64,000 bases of DNA from Vibrio navarrensis (GTDB lineage: Bacteria; Pseudomonadota; Gammaproteobacteria; Enterobacterales; Vibrionaceae), in assembly GCF_000764325.1 (NCBI RefSeq), contig NZ_JMCG01000002.1:992001-1056000 (forward strand), given 5' to 3'. Positions 42,508 to 52,145 of this stretch are shown in pieces. The stretch's first letter is position 1, and each line of letters begins with the position of its first letter. The notes beneath the pieces are model-generated. The model saw nothing but the letters and a program-made list of their open reading frames with translations, did no database searches and was not told the DNA's origin. Position numbers and translations under genes: made by a program.

Positions 42508-43488
42508 ATGCAAAGAATTTTTCATTCCTCACTACTGTTGATTGTCATCACCGTGTTAAATGGCTGTTTTTTTTCCAAGCAGGATGTACAACGCTGGGAA
42601 ATAGAACCGCAAGGTGCCGCCAGCTTTGCACTGAGCCGTGACGGGCGTTTTGCTCTGCTTTATTCAACTTCTCGCCAACTGGTACTTTGGGATCTACTTG
42701 AAAACAAAGAGCTCTCTCAGTTAGGCGCACAAGACCCACAAGCCAACGTGGTCTCTAATATTCGCATTTCAGACAACGGTCGTTTCGCCATTACCGCGAC
42801 ACAAATGAACTTTGCGGTTTGGGATTTAGGGTGGACTCAGGCTCAAGGCCTTTGGTCTATCTCTGATGGCATTATTCGCGACGTCGATATCAGCAGCAAT
42901 GGCGAGCAAGTGTTGCTTGGTTTGTCTAACGGCAAAGCCATTTACGTCAACTTAGTCAGCGGCAGGCGCATGGAGTTCCTCGCTCATCAAGAAAAAGTCA
43001 ATTCGGTCGCCCTTTCCGCCAATGGGCGTTTTGCTTTAACGGGTGGTAATGACTATAAGGCTTATTTGTGGGACACCGAAACTGGGCTGATTTTGCGCAC
43101 CTTTGATCATCAAGAACGAGTGGTTCGGGTGGCTTTGCAGCGTGATGGTCAATTAGCCTTTACCTCGGATGGGGGCAATCAGGCGGTGGTTTGGGATTTA
43201 AGCCGTGGTGAGCAAGTAGCACGATTAAAAAGCTGGGCACGACAGCTGATTTTCTCCACCGCGCGTTTTTCCGACGATGGCCGCTGGCTACTGACAGGCA
43301 CGCCATCCGGGCAGGTGTCACTGTGGAACACTACCAGTGGTAAAAAGAAGGAAAGTTATGAGGTCGAGCCGCTAAAAGATGCTCGTCCACCACGTGCGGT
43401 AGTGTATGATGCCGCTTTTGATACTAAACGCAGGGTGATCACGGCGACATCCGCGGGCATTGCACAAGCTTGGACACTAGAGAATTAA
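42508..43488 (+). CDS. WD40-repeat lipoprotein of unknown function
   Basis: From ATG 42508 the product has 326 residues. It starts with a lipoprotein signal ending LNGC and continues with six or seven WD40-type repeats ending in VWDL, LWDT or LWNT at residues spaced by about 40. It would form a lipid-anchored beta-propeller in the envelope. No enzymatic motif is visible. slyX starts 1 bp after its stop. The start was chosen because it gives a correct lipoprotein signal; the frame is open to 42469. Confidence 0.85.
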   Translation: MQRIFHSSLLLIVITVLNGCFFSKQDVQRWEIEPQGAASFALSRDGRFALLYSTSRQLVLWDLLENKELSQLGAQDPQANVVSNIRISDNGRFAITATQMNFAVWDLGWTQAQGLWSISDGIIRDVDISSNGEQVLLGLSNGKAIYVNLVSGRRMEFLAHQEKVNSVALSANGRFALTGGNDYKAYLWDTETGLILRTFDHQERVVRVALQRDGQLAFTSDGGNQAVVWDLSRGEQVARLKSWARQLIFSTARFSDDGRWLLTGTPSGQVSLWNTTSGKKKESYEVEPLKDARPPRAVVYDAAFDTKRRVITATSAGIAQAWTLEN

Positions 43489-43489
43489 C

Positions 43490-43717
43490 ATGACAGACAG
43501 AACCGTTGCGCAGTTGGAAACTCGGCTTAATGACCTAGAATGCCAGCTTGCTTTTCAGGAACAAACCATTGAAGAGCTCAATGATGCTTTGGCACAACAG
43601 CAGTTATTGCTCACCAAAATGCAGCATCAGATGAAGTATATGGTCGGCAAGATGAAAAATATGGAGACGTCGAACATGGCCGAACCGGCCAAAGAGCCGC
43701 CGCCGCCGCACTATTGA
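43490..43717 (+). CDS. slyX: SlyX family protein
   Basis: The 75-residue protein is mostly a coiled coil (LETRLNDLECQLAFQEQTIEELN) ending in PPPPHY, the SlyX hallmark. Its function is unknown; the name comes from a lysis suppressor next to slyD. It begins 1 bp after the WD40 gene, so both are co-transcribed here. Confidence 0.93.
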   Translation: MTDRTVAQLETRLNDLECQLAFQEQTIEELNDALAQQQLLLTKMQHQMKYMVGKMKNMETSNMAEPAKEPPPPHY

Positions 43718-43724
43718 GAAAGAG

Positions 43725-43752
43725 AAAGAGCCTCACATTTTGCAGGCTCTTT
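43725..43752. terminator. Bidirectional hairpin between slyX and the asparaginase gene
   Basis: A 9-bp stem (AAAGAGCCT / AGGCTCTTT) with a 10-nt loop lies between the convergent stop codons. The flanking T-tracts are interrupted in both directions, so efficiency may be moderate. Confidence 0.7.
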
Positions 43753-43761
43753 AGCTTAACG

Positions 43762-44703
43762 TTATTCGTCGGCGTAAATTTTCACACTCAGGTTGCCCGC
43801 AACATCTATTGAGGCGCGATACATGCCAGAACTATTGATGGCAAAGTGAATCTCACCATGTGCGTCCAGCGCGATTAACCCACCTTCACCACCCATATTT
43901 TTCAGTTCGCCTTGAATGATGTGTTCACAAGCCGTATGCACATCTTCTTTTAAATAACGCATACGCGCTGCCACATCTTCGGCCACGCGTTTACGAATAA
44001 AAAACTCCCCCACTCCCGTGGTCGATACCGCGACGACGCCATTTTCTGCCACCGTGCCACAGCCGATCAGCGCCGAATCACCCACTCGACCATATTTTTT
44101 GTTGGTCACACCACCAGTACTGGTTGCGGCAGCAAGGTTTCCCTGTGCGTCCAGCGCCACGGCTCCGACTGTGCCGTGCTTTTTATCATCGGGATATTTG
44201 GCTTCGGAAAGGGCAAACAAACCTTTTTCGCGCATCGACAGCAGTTGCTCGTAACGGCGATCGGTAAAAAAGTAATCTTGCTCGGTATAGACGTGCCCCT
44301 GTTCAAAAGCGAATTTCTCCGCACCCTCACCGATTAGCAGCACATGTGGGCTGTTTCGCAACACATCACGCGCCAGTTCAATCGGATTTTTGATGTGACG
44401 CACTCCAGCGACTGCGCCAGCTTGCAAATCACGCCCATGCATCAGTGAGGCGTCCATTTCAACCATCTCATTGTTGGTCAACACCGAGCCTTTTCCCGCA
44501 TTGAAATGCGGTGAATCTTCCATCACTTTGACCGCGGCAACCACCGCGTCCAGCGCATCGGCCCCTTCTTGCAACAGCGCGTAACCTGCCTGCACGGCGC
44601 GCTGCAGATCGCTCAAGATCGCGCGCTTCAACTGTGCGCTCATTTGCGTACGTAAAATGGTGCCAGCGCCACCATGAATGGCGATTGAAATCGGTTTGTT
44701 CAT
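43762..44703 (-). CDS. iaaA: Isoaspartyl peptidase/L-asparaginase (Ntn hydrolase)
   Basis: The 313-residue precursor belongs to the plant-type asparaginase family, which cleaves itself to expose an N-terminal Thr nucleophile. The cleavage site is KHGTVGAVALD with Thr178, and the substrate loop TSTGGVTNKKYGRVGDS follows. It removes isoaspartyl dipeptides from damaged proteins. There is no signal peptide. It stands alone between slyX and slyD, a placement not found in E. coli. Confidence 0.9.
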   Translation of the reverse strand: MNKPISIAIHGGAGTILRTQMSAQLKRAILSDLQRAVQAGYALLQEGADALDAVVAAVKVMEDSPHFNAGKGSVLTNNEMVEMDASLMHGRDLQAGAVAGVRHIKNPIELARDVLRNSPHVLLIGEGAEKFAFEQGHVYTEQDYFFTDRRYEQLLSMREKGLFALSEAKYPDDKKHGTVGAVALDAQGNLAAATSTGGVTNKKYGRVGDSALIGCGTVAENGVVAVSTTGVGEFFIRKRVAEDVAARMRYLKEDVHTACEHIIQGELKNMGGEGGLIALDAHGEIHFAINSSGMYRASIDVAGNLSVKIYADE

Positions 44704-44750
44704 GTTCTCAACTCAACAATTAACAAGGGACGGAGTATCTCAGCGCAGAA

Positions 44751-44790
44751 AAACAAAAAGCGCAAGTTGATTGCCCTACTTGCGCTTTTT
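44751..44790 (-). terminator. Rho-independent terminator of slyD
   Basis: A 13-bp stem (AAAAAGCGCAAGT / ACTTGCGCTTTTT) with a 10-nt loop ends in T-rich sequence on the minus strand, 46 nt after the slyD stop. Confidence 0.9.
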
Positions 44791-44836
44791 GTCGATTTAA
44801 CATCTCAAGCCGATCGCTTGAGGATGCCCAATACGA

Positions 44837-45433
44837 TTAGTGAGAGCCGCAGCCACCGCCACCGCAGCAGCCATCTTTTTCACCGTGGTGGTGATGGCCA
44901 TGGCCTTCGCCGCCACAACAGCCGCCTTCATGATCGTGGTCGTGATCATGACCACCACAGCTGCCACCATCTTGGTGGATATGACCGTGCTCGATCTCTT
45001 CTGCCGTTGCTTCACGCACCGCAATCACTTCAACATCAAAGGTCAGTGTTTGACCTGCAAGCATGTGGTTACCATCCACCACCACTTCATCGCCATCGAC
45101 TTCGGTCACTTCAACAGGGATTGGACCTTGGTCAGTATCGGCAAGGAAACGCATACCAACTTCGATTTGCTCAACACCTTGGAATACTTCTGCAGGAACG
45201 CGTTGAACCAGTGCATCACTGTGCTCACCGTATGCGTCTTCTGGTGCAACGGTCACGGTGAATTTATCACCCGCCACTTTACCTTCTAGCTCGTTTTCTA
45301 GGCCAGTGATCAGGTTGTTGTGACCATGCAGGTAATCCAGTGGCGCATCAGCCGTTGACTGGTCAACGACGATACCATCTTCCAGCTTAACCTGATATGC
45401 AAGGCTAACAACGACGTTCTTTTCAATTTTCAT
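44837..45433 (-). CDS. slyD: FKBP-type prolyl isomerase and metallochaperone SlyD
   Basis: SlyD combines prolyl isomerase, chaperone (IF domain) and nickel-binding functions and supplies metal to hydrogenases in E. coli. The 198-residue product has the FKBP core split by the IF domain (about residues 70-125) and a metal-binding tail from residue 150 rich in His, with six Cys (CGGHDHDHDH, GCCGGEGHGHHHH, CCGGGGCGSH). It lies 93 bp after yheV. Confidence 0.96.
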   Translation of the reverse strand: MKIEKNVVVSLAYQVKLEDGIVVDQSTADAPLDYLHGHNNLITGLENELEGKVAGDKFTVTVAPEDAYGEHSDALVQRVPAEVFQGVEQIEVGMRFLADTDQGPIPVEVTEVDGDEVVVDGNHMLAGQTLTFDVEVIAVREATAEEIEHGHIHQDGGSCGGHDHDHDHEGGCCGGEGHGHHHHGEKDGCCGGGGCGSH

Positions 45434-45526
45434 AACTACTCCAGAGAGGTCAATTTGCCTGACGAATAAATGGGCCAGGACGAAAGATCAATCCCGCTAT
45501 TATGGAGATCAAATGGAGAAACACAA

Positions 45527-45727
45527 TTATTCCGGCTTAAAAATGCCGATCATTTCCTGATCCGCGTGTTTATTTTTTTCTACAGATTTGGGCATACGTT
45601 GCTCTTTAAAATCGCATTCCACGCATTCGACCAACTCTATGTTGTTCTCTGTCCACCACATTAAAGTGTCTTGCTGCTGGCAGGATGGGCAACTTGCCCC
45701 GGCAATAAAGCGTTTTTTACTTTTCAT
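45527..45727 (-). CDS. yheV: YheV family zinc-ribbon protein
   Basis: The 66-residue product has two CxxC pairs (CPSCQQQD, VECVECDF), indicating a zinc ribbon; its function is unknown. ATG 45727 fits the family, although the frame extends to a GTG at 45736. It lies directly after kefB, as in E. coli. Confidence 0.88.
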   Translation of the reverse strand: MKSKKRFIAGASCPSCQQQDTLMWWTENNIELVECVECDFKEQRMPKSVEKNKHADQEMIGIFKPE

Positions 45728-45735
45728 TTGGTTCA

Positions 45736-47535
45736 CTACTTTTCTTCCCAGAAATTGCGGGATTGGCGATCGTTTTCCATCTCCCGGGCAAAAATCTCTT
45801 CCAGCTCTTTACGCGCTTCTTTGGAACGTTGAGCCAGCTTTTTATCTTCATTATGCTGCGGCAATAACTCTTTGAGCATCGCGTTATCCAATTTACGGAA
45901 ATGTGCTTCAGCACGCTTGGCTTGATAGGGATGCATTCCCAGTTCCACTAAGGTTTGCCGCCCTAGGTCCAAGGCACCGAGAAATGTTTCCCGCGAATAG
46001 GTATGAATACCGTACCCGAGCAGTGATACGCTTCAACTCGGCTACGGGCGCGCGCCATTAATTTGAGATGAGGAAAGTGCTGACGGCACAACTCCACAAT
46101 ATTCATCACTTGATCCGGCGAGTCGGTACAGATCACCAGCGCTTCTGCTTTTTCAGCCCCCGCGGCGCGCAGAAGGTCGAGCTGGGTGGCATCACCGTAA
46201 AACACCTTGTAGCCGTACTTGCGTAACAATTTGATTTGGCTGGCATCACTTTCCAGCACGGTGATTTTAATTTTATTGGCATAAAGAAGGCGGCCAATAA
46301 TCTGTCCAAAACGGCCAAAACCCGCAATGATCACACGCGGCTCAGTATCAACCACATCTGACGAGAGCGCTTCACTGTCCTGATTCAAGGTTCTTGTATA
46401 CCAGCCATTTTGCAATGAAAGCAGCAGCGGCGTCGTGACCATCGATAAGCTCACCACCACCAGCAAAAATGCCACTTCGTTGTGGTTGAGCAGCCCCTCT
46501 TTGCTGGCAGCGGTAAAAATCACAAACGCAAATTCCCCGCCCTGACTGAGGATCGCTGCCATTTTGCTGCGCGCTTTCGCCCGCATGCCAACTAAACGCC
46601 CAAGCAGATAAAGCAGAGCGCCTTTCACCGCAACCAAACCGAGCACCGCCAAAAGGATCTCCAGCGGAAACGCCACCAGTAGTCCCAAATTCACCGCCAT
46701 GCCAACCGCGATAAAAAACAGCCCAAGCAGCAGACCTTTGAAAGGCTCAATGGCAATTTCCAGCTCATGGCGGTACTCACTTTCGGCCAGCAGCACGCCG
46801 GCTAAAAAGGTGCCCAGCGCCATAGAGAGCCCGAGTTGCTGCATCAACATTGCAATCCCTAGCACCACCAACAGCGCGGTGACAGTAAACAGCTCACGCC
46901 CACCCGTCATCACCACATAGCGAAACAACGGGCGCAGCAGAAAATGACCACCAACGAGCAACGCGCCAACTCCCGCCAAGGTCGCAACCGCGCTCAGCCC
47001 ATCGCCGCTCATACCGCCGCCCGAGAGCAAAGGCAACAGCGCCAACATCGGGATAACCGCAATATCTTGAAAGAGCAGTACCGCGAATCCCGACTGCCCG
47101 GTTTCGGTGCGGGCCAAGCCCTGCTCTTCCAGCACTTTTAAGGCAATTGCCGTTGAGGAGAGCGCCAATCCCATGCCAATAACCAACGCTGACGTCCAAG
47201 CCAGATCAAACATGCTGACGACGCTGGCAATCACTAAAGTGGTGACCAGCACTTGAGCACCGCCAAGCCCGAATCGGCACGCGCATCTGCCACAGTTTTT
47301 TCGGGTTGAGTTCTAGGCCAATTAAAAACAGTAAAAGCACCACACCCAGCTCGGCAAAGTGCAAAATGGCGTCAACGTCGCTGATAACCCCCAGCCCCCA
47401 AGGACCAATCGCAACGCCCGCTAGCAAATAACCGAGCACTGAGCCCAAGCCAAAACGCTGCGCACGCGGCACAGCCACCACCGCCGCAGAGAGAAAGATC
47501 ACACTGGTTTGCAGAAAATCACTGGTCAGCGCCAT
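45736..47535 (-). pseudogene. kefB: Glutathione-regulated K+/H+ antiporter KefB, two frame disruptions
   Basis: KefB exports K+ to protect against electrophiles. The reading runs in one frame from ATG 47535 ([18 protein letters not shown] upstream) to VPI near 47272, then in another frame as FGLGGAQ-like [10 protein letters not shown] through the transporter and RCK/TrkA-N domain to YHC near 46022, then in the first frame again (LGRQTLVELGMHPYQAKRAE) to the stop at 45738. The total span is 1800 bp, about the intact length. The first change is a 2-nt loss or 1-nt gain, the second a 1-nt loss. Each disrupted frame ends in an early stop. Either the gene is broken or the assembly has two errors. 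Confidence 0.85.
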
Positions 47536-48097
47536 GCACACCTCCTAACGGATTGAGCAACCACTGGCGGTAATGCTCAGCGTGTTGATAGCGCTCGACA
47601 TCGGAGACGTTTCTTGCCCAATAAAGCACCAGCGGTTCAAGCCAATGCATTTGGCACAAAGCGGCCGTCAGCTCAAATGGCTGTAAGATTTCCTCCAGCG
47701 GATACTTATTGTACCCCTTAGCACTGAACGCCTCTTTCTTGCCACCTGTGGTAATGACACTGCGCCAATACTTGCCTTCAAGGGCGTTACCACTACCAAA
47801 CGCAAATCCTTTATTCATAACGCGGTCAAGCCACTCTTTGAGCAGCGCCGGGCAGGAATACATGTACATTGGGTGGTGGAAGACGATCACCTCGTGTTCG
47901 CGCAGCAGCTGCTGTTCTTGGCTCACATCAATAAAGAAATCGGGATAAAGGCCGTACAAATCGCGTATGGTCACGTGCGGCAGAGCGGCGATTTTTTTCA
48001 GCATCACTTGGTTAGCCACCGAATTTTGCGGCTCGGGATGGGCATAAAGCACCAGAACTTTTGGCAGGCTGGCTGAGGCAATTTTTTTCTTTGACAT
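47519..48097 (-). CDS. kefG: KefG, ancillary quinone oxidoreductase-like subunit of KefB
   Basis: KefG is a flavodoxin-fold protein that activates KefB, related to KefF of KefC. From ATG 48097 the product has 192 residues with [14 protein letters not shown] (flavin-binding), [21 protein letters not shown] and [17 protein letters not shown]. The frame is open to 48139, but the family starts near MSKKK. It overlaps the kefB start by 17 bp, giving translational coupling. It is intact although kefB is not. Confidence 0.92.
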   Translation of the reverse strand: MSKKKIASASLPKVLVLYAHPEPQNSVANQVMLKKIAALPHVTIRDLYGLYPDFFIDVSQEQQLLREHEVIVFHHPMYMYSCPALLKEWLDRVMNKGFAFGSGNALEGKYWRSVITTGGKKEAFSAKGYNKYPLEEILQPFELTAALCQMHWLEPLVLYWARNVSDVERYQHAEHYRQWLLNPLGGVHGADQ

Positions 48098-48262
48098 TCC
48101 GCGAACCTTCCCTGAGCGTAAACGATGATAGAAAAACAAAGTGTTATCTTGATGTTAATCATCATACTCAAATTTGCATAATGATCGACATTTATCCTCA
48201 TTCCTCCTACTATTCGCAGCGATAAACGCACAGACTATTCGGCATCAACTGAGCTAAGCGAT

Positions 48263-50185
48263 ATGATTACCTTTTCCGACATTCAACTGCTCCGCGGCGG
48301 TTTCCCGCTTCTGGATCAAACTTCTGCAACCATTCATCCGGGAGACAAAATTGGTCTGGTCGGCAAGAACGGCTGCGGTAAATCGACCCTGTTTGCTCTG
48401 ATTAAAGATGAGCTTTCTACCGACGCTGGCTCGTTTAGCAAACCAGCGCACTGGGAACTGGCTTGGGTTGCACAGGAAACTCCAGCCCTTGAGCGCAGCG
48501 CAATTGAATATGTGATTGATGGCGATCGCGAATATCGCGACTTGGAAGCGCAACTCGCCGCCGCAGAAGCAGCCGATAACGGCACCTTAGTCGCAGAGAT
48601 CCACGGTAAAATAGAAACCATCGGCGGCTACAGTATTCGCGCACGCGCGTCAGAGTTGCTGGACGGCCTCGGCTTTAGCCAAGAGCAGATGAGCTGGAAC
48701 CTAACCCAATTTTCTGGTGGTTGGCGAATGCGTTTGAACTTGGCCCAAGCGCTATTGTGTCGCTCCGACTTGCTGCTACTGGACGAACCCACCAACCACT
48801 TGGATCTCGATGCGGTGATGTGGCTGGAGCGCTGGCTGCAATCTTACCCAGGCACCCTGATGCTGATCTCGCACGACCGCGACTTCCTTGATCCGATCGT
48901 CAATCGCATCATTCATATCGAAAACCAGAAGCTCAACGAATACACCGGCAATTACTCTTCGTTTGAAAACCAACGCGCGCAAAAGCTGATCTTGCAGCAA
49001 TCGATGTTTGAAAAACAGCAAAAGCAGATGACGCACATGCAAAGCTACATTGACCGCTTCCGCTATAAAGCCTCCAAAGCGCGTCAAGCACAGAGCCGGA
49101 TTAAAGCGCTGGAGCGACTGGAAAAGGTGCTTCCCGCTCAGTTTGATAACCCGTTCAGCTTTGAATTTCGCGAGCCCGCAGCGCTACCAAATCCAATCAT
49201 GATGATGGATGAAGTTTCCGCCGGTTACGGTGACAAACTGATTTTGCAGCAAATCCGCCTGAACTTGGTTCCTGGCAGCCGCATTGGTTTGCTTGGGCGT
49301 AACGGCGCAGGTAAATCGACCTTAATCAAACTGCTCTCGGGCGAGCTCAAAGCACAAGGTGGCGACTTGACTTTCTCTCAAGGGGTCAAAATTGGCTATT
49401 TTGCGCAGCATCAGCTAGAAACGTTGCACCCAGAAGAGACGCCACTGCAACACATGATGCAAATAGCGCCCGACAAAACCGAACAGGAACTGCGTAACTA
49501 TCTGGGCAGTTTTGGTTTTCATGGCGACAAAGCACTGGAAAAAGTGGCTCCCTTCTCGGGCGGCGAGAAAGCACGCTTGGTGCTGGCGCTGATTGTGTGG
49601 CAAAAGCCCAACCTGCTGCTACTCGATGAACCGACTAACCACCTTGATCTCGACATGCGTCAGGCGTTGACGCTCGCCTTGCAAACCTTCGAAGGGGCGA
49701 TGGTGATTGTGTCGCACGATCGCTACCTACTGCGCGCCACGACCGATGATCTCTATCTGGTGCACGACCGTCAAGTAGCTCCCTTTGATGGCGATCTCAA
49801 CGATTACTACAAATGGCTGACAGAGCAACAGAAAGCCGAACGCAAAGAAGCGCAAGCCGAGCTGCCAGCCAAAGATGGCAACAACAGCGCGGCGGCGAAA
49901 AAAGAGCAGAAACGGCGCGAAGCGGATTTTCGTAAACTCACTGCGCCAATTCGCAAAACGCTGACACAGCTTGAAGCGAAGATGGATAAGCTCGGGCAAG
50001 CACTGGACGAGGCTGAACAGCAATTGTCAGATAACACACTGTATGATGGCGAAAACAAAGCTAAACTTACTCAAGTACTGGCCATTCAGGCGCAAAACAA
50101 AAGTGCACTGGAAGAGGTCGAAATGGAATGGATGGCCCAGCAGGAAGTGCTAGAGCAGATGGAACAGGAGTTCAACAGTCAATGA
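48263..50185 (+). CDS. yheS: ABC-F family ribosome-associated ATPase YheS
   Basis: The 640-residue protein has two ABC domains: Walker A GKNGCGKST and GRNGAGKST, signatures FSGGWRMRL and FSGGEKARL, and two LLLDEPTNHLDLD motifs. The linker is the usual ABC-F arm, and the last 100 residues form a coiled coil. It has no TM domain. ABC-F proteins act on the ribosome E site to resolve stalls. It overlaps the next gene by 4 nt (ATGA). Confidence 0.96.
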   Translation: MITFSDIQLLRGGFPLLDQTSATIHPGDKIGLVGKNGCGKSTLFALIKDELSTDAGSFSKPAHWELAWVAQETPALERSAIEYVIDGDREYRDLEAQLAAAEAADNGTLVAEIHGKIETIGGYSIRARASELLDGLGFSQEQMSWNLTQFSGGWRMRLNLAQALLCRSDLLLLDEPTNHLDLDAVMWLERWLQSYPGTLMLISHDRDFLDPIVNRIIHIENQKLNEYTGNYSSFENQRAQKLILQQSMFEKQQKQMTHMQSYIDRFRYKASKARQAQSRIKALERLEKVLPAQFDNPFSFEFREPAALPNPIMMMDEVSAGYGDKLILQQIRLNLVPGSRIGLLGRNGAGKSTLIKLLSGELKAQGGDLTFSQGVKIGYFAQHQLETLHPEETPLQHMMQIAPDKTEQELRNYLGSFGFHGDKALEKVAPFSGGEKARLVLALIVWQKPNLLLLDEPTNHLDLDMRQALTLALQTFEGAMVIVSHDRYLLRATTDDLYLVHDRQVAPFDGDLNDYYKWLTEQQKAERKEAQAELPAKDGNNSAAAKKEQKRREADFRKLTAPIRKTLTQLEAKMDKLGQALDEAEQQLSDNTLYDGENKAKLTQVLAIQAQNKSALEEVEMEWMAQQEVLEQMEQEFNSQ

Positions 50186-50664
50186 GCAATCAACACGCCC
50201 CACTTTTACTTACGCTTGAGCGGCTGTGGCAATTCAGCCTGCAATACTATGGCGTGAAAGAGGTAAAAGCGGCGTGTTTGAGTTTGCAAAATCAGTTTAA
50301 CGGCAACGTTAACCTGTTGCTGTTGTTTAAATGGCTGGATGAGCAACAGCTCAGTTTCGATGAAGAGGAGTGGCACAAGTTGCAAAGCTGCTTAGGCCGC
50401 TCCGAAACGCTGCTGCATACCTATCGTGAATTACGTCGTCAGTGCAAACAGCACCTGCCTGATACTCTCTATCGCGAAGCGTTGCAGTTCGAGCTGCAAT
50501 TGGAAAAACAGCAACAAGCCGATCTGGTCGAGTGCATTAACACACTGGCTCTGCACCCCAATCACACCGAGCCACTCACCCAGATCTACTGCCGTCATTT
50601 AGGCGCGGCTCACCTCTATGCGGCATTTAAACCGCCCTCTGCCCCGTTGGCGAAATCCAGTTAG
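50182..50664 (+). CDS. TIGR02444 (DUF2390) family protein
   Basis: From ATG 50182, which overlaps the yheS stop, the product has 160 residues (MSNQHAPLLLTLERLWQFSL). It is helical and soluble with many Gln and Leu residues, and contains YYGVKEVKAACLSLQNQFNGNVNLLLL and EREALQFELQLEKQQQ-like segments. I recall TIGR02444 as a family of uncharacterised proteins in gammaproteobacteria. It is translationally coupled to the ABC-F gene, which suggests a related ribosomal role but does not prove it. This gene is absent between yheS and yheT in E. coli. Confidence 0.8.
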   Translation: MSNQHAPLLLTLERLWQFSLQYYGVKEVKAACLSLQNQFNGNVNLLLLFKWLDEQQLSFDEEEWHKLQSCLGRSETLLHTYRELRRQCKQHLPDTLYREALQFELQLEKQQQADLVECINTLALHPNHTEPLTQIYCRHLGAAHLYAAFKPPSAPLAKSS

Positions 50665-50835
50665 TTTCTGTGATCCCGAGCCCGAGTTATCGAGCTCGCC
50701 TCTGCCAGAACATTGACCCGCCTAAACAATCGGGCCTTAATAAAGTTGGCTCAACGTTGAGAAAAAGAGAGCGACACACGCAGCTGACATCACAACGCGT
50801 ATGGCGAGCCAGCAACAGAACCATGAGTGAAAAGT

Positions 50836-51813
50836 ATGACTCAATTTACTGCCGCAAGAGGGATCAAAAATCCTCACCTGCAAACCTTACTGCCCCGCTT
50901 TATCCGCAAAAAAGCGCTGTTTGAGCCCATTTGGCAAACGCTGGACACCCCAGATGGCGACTTTCTTGATCTCGCGTGGAGTGAAGACCCTAACGGTGAA
51001 AGCGCGCGTAAAAAGCCACTTTTCGTGCTGTTTCACGGCCTGGAGGGCAGCTTTTTTAGCCCCTATGCAAATGGCCTGATGAACGCCTTTGCCAACGCTG
51101 GCTGGCTATCCGTGATGATGCACTTTCGCGGTTGCAGCGGTAAGCCTAATCGCCTCGCGCGTGCGTATCACTCAGGGGAAACCGAAGACGCGCGCTATTT
51201 TTTACAGCACCTTCAGCGTCATTTTCCGCAGAATCGCAAAGTGGCACTTGGCATCTCACTTGGTGGCAACATGCTGGCCAACTACCTTGCCACTTATCAA
51301 GATGATCCTCTGGTGGACGCCGCCACCATCGTTTCCGCGCCACTGGATCTTTCGGCTTGCTCAGAGCGTATCGAGCAAGGCTTTTCTCGCGTCTATCGCC
51401 GTTACTTGCTCTCGTCACTGAAAAAGAACGCGCTACAAAAGCATCATCTGCTATCAAATGCGTTGGCGATATCGCCACATTCGATCAAAAAACTCACTCG
51501 CTTATATCAGTTTGACGATCTGATCACCGCGCCGCTGCACGGGTTTAAAAACGCGCTCGATTACTACCAGCAGTGTTCGGGGTTGCACAAATTACGCGAA
51601 ATCCGCATTCCTACACAGATCATTCACGCCAAAGACGACCCGTTTATGACCGATGCAGTGATCCCCAAATTTGTCTTGCCCGACAACATTGACTATCGCC
51701 TGTTTGATCACGGCGGCCATGTCGGCTTTTTAACCGGCAGCGCGCTGCATCCCCGCTTTTGGCTGGAAGAAGCCTTGCCGAGCTACTATGAAAGCTTAGC
51801 GGTTTCGGCATAA
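50836..51813 (+). CDS. yheT: YheT family alpha/beta hydrolase
   Basis: The 325-residue protein matches YheT: ARGIKNPHLQTLLPRF at the N-terminus, LFHGLEGS (oxyanion loop), nucleophile elbow GISLGGNML with Ser, DDPFM, and the catalytic His in HGGHVGF. The natural substrate is unknown. ATG 50836 is preferred over GTG 50827, three codons upstream. It is followed 43 bp later by yheU. Confidence 0.9.
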   Translation: MTQFTAARGIKNPHLQTLLPRFIRKKALFEPIWQTLDTPDGDFLDLAWSEDPNGESARKKPLFVLFHGLEGSFFSPYANGLMNAFANAGWLSVMMHFRGCSGKPNRLARAYHSGETEDARYFLQHLQRHFPQNRKVALGISLGGNMLANYLATYQDDPLVDAATIVSAPLDLSACSERIEQGFSRVYRRYLLSSLKKNALQKHHLLSNALAISPHSIKKLTRLYQFDDLITAPLHGFKNALDYYQQCSGLHKLREIRIPTQIIHAKDDPFMTDAVIPKFVLPDNIDYRLFDHGGHVGFLTGSALHPRFWLEEALPSYYESLAVSA

Positions 51814-51856
51814 TAGCGCGGCATTTTCTTATTGAGCATAAAGTAAAGAGGTATTT

Positions 51857-52069
51857 ATGATCATTCCTTGGCAAGAGATCAGTGCCGATGCGCTGAGCAA
51901 TTTGATCCGCGAATTCGTTCTGCGTGAAGGCACCGACTATGGCGAAAACGAAGTCTCGTTAGAGCAAAAAATCGAGCAAGTAAAAACCCAGCTCAAGCAA
52001 GGTGAAGCGGTGATCGTTTTCTCGGAACTGCATGAAACCGTTGATATTCAGCTTAAGCAAAAATTTTAG
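51857..52069 (+). CDS. yheU: YheU family (UPF0270) protein
   Basis: The 70-residue acidic protein ([20 protein letters not shown]) has the UPF0270 EGTDYGENE motif. Its function is unknown. It lies between yheT and prkB, as in E. coli. Confidence 0.9.
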   Translation: MIIPWQEISADALSNLIREFVLREGTDYGENEVSLEQKIEQVKTQLKQGEAVIVFSELHETVDIQLKQKF

Positions 52070-52099
52070 TTGGCCGAGATTTTTACCGCACCTTATCCC

Positions 52100-52127
52100 A
52101 TGACAAGCACGTTTAACGTGTTATAGT
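52100..52127 (+). promoter_or_regulatory. prkB promoter with palindrome in the spacer
   Basis: ATGACA (-35) and TATAGT (-10) are separated by 16 bp. The spacer contains the perfect palindrome CACGTT-T-AACGTG (52108-52120), a position where a repressor would block polymerase. No known operator is recognised. Confidence 0.6.
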
Positions 52128-52145
52128 GGCCAAACGATTGCACAT

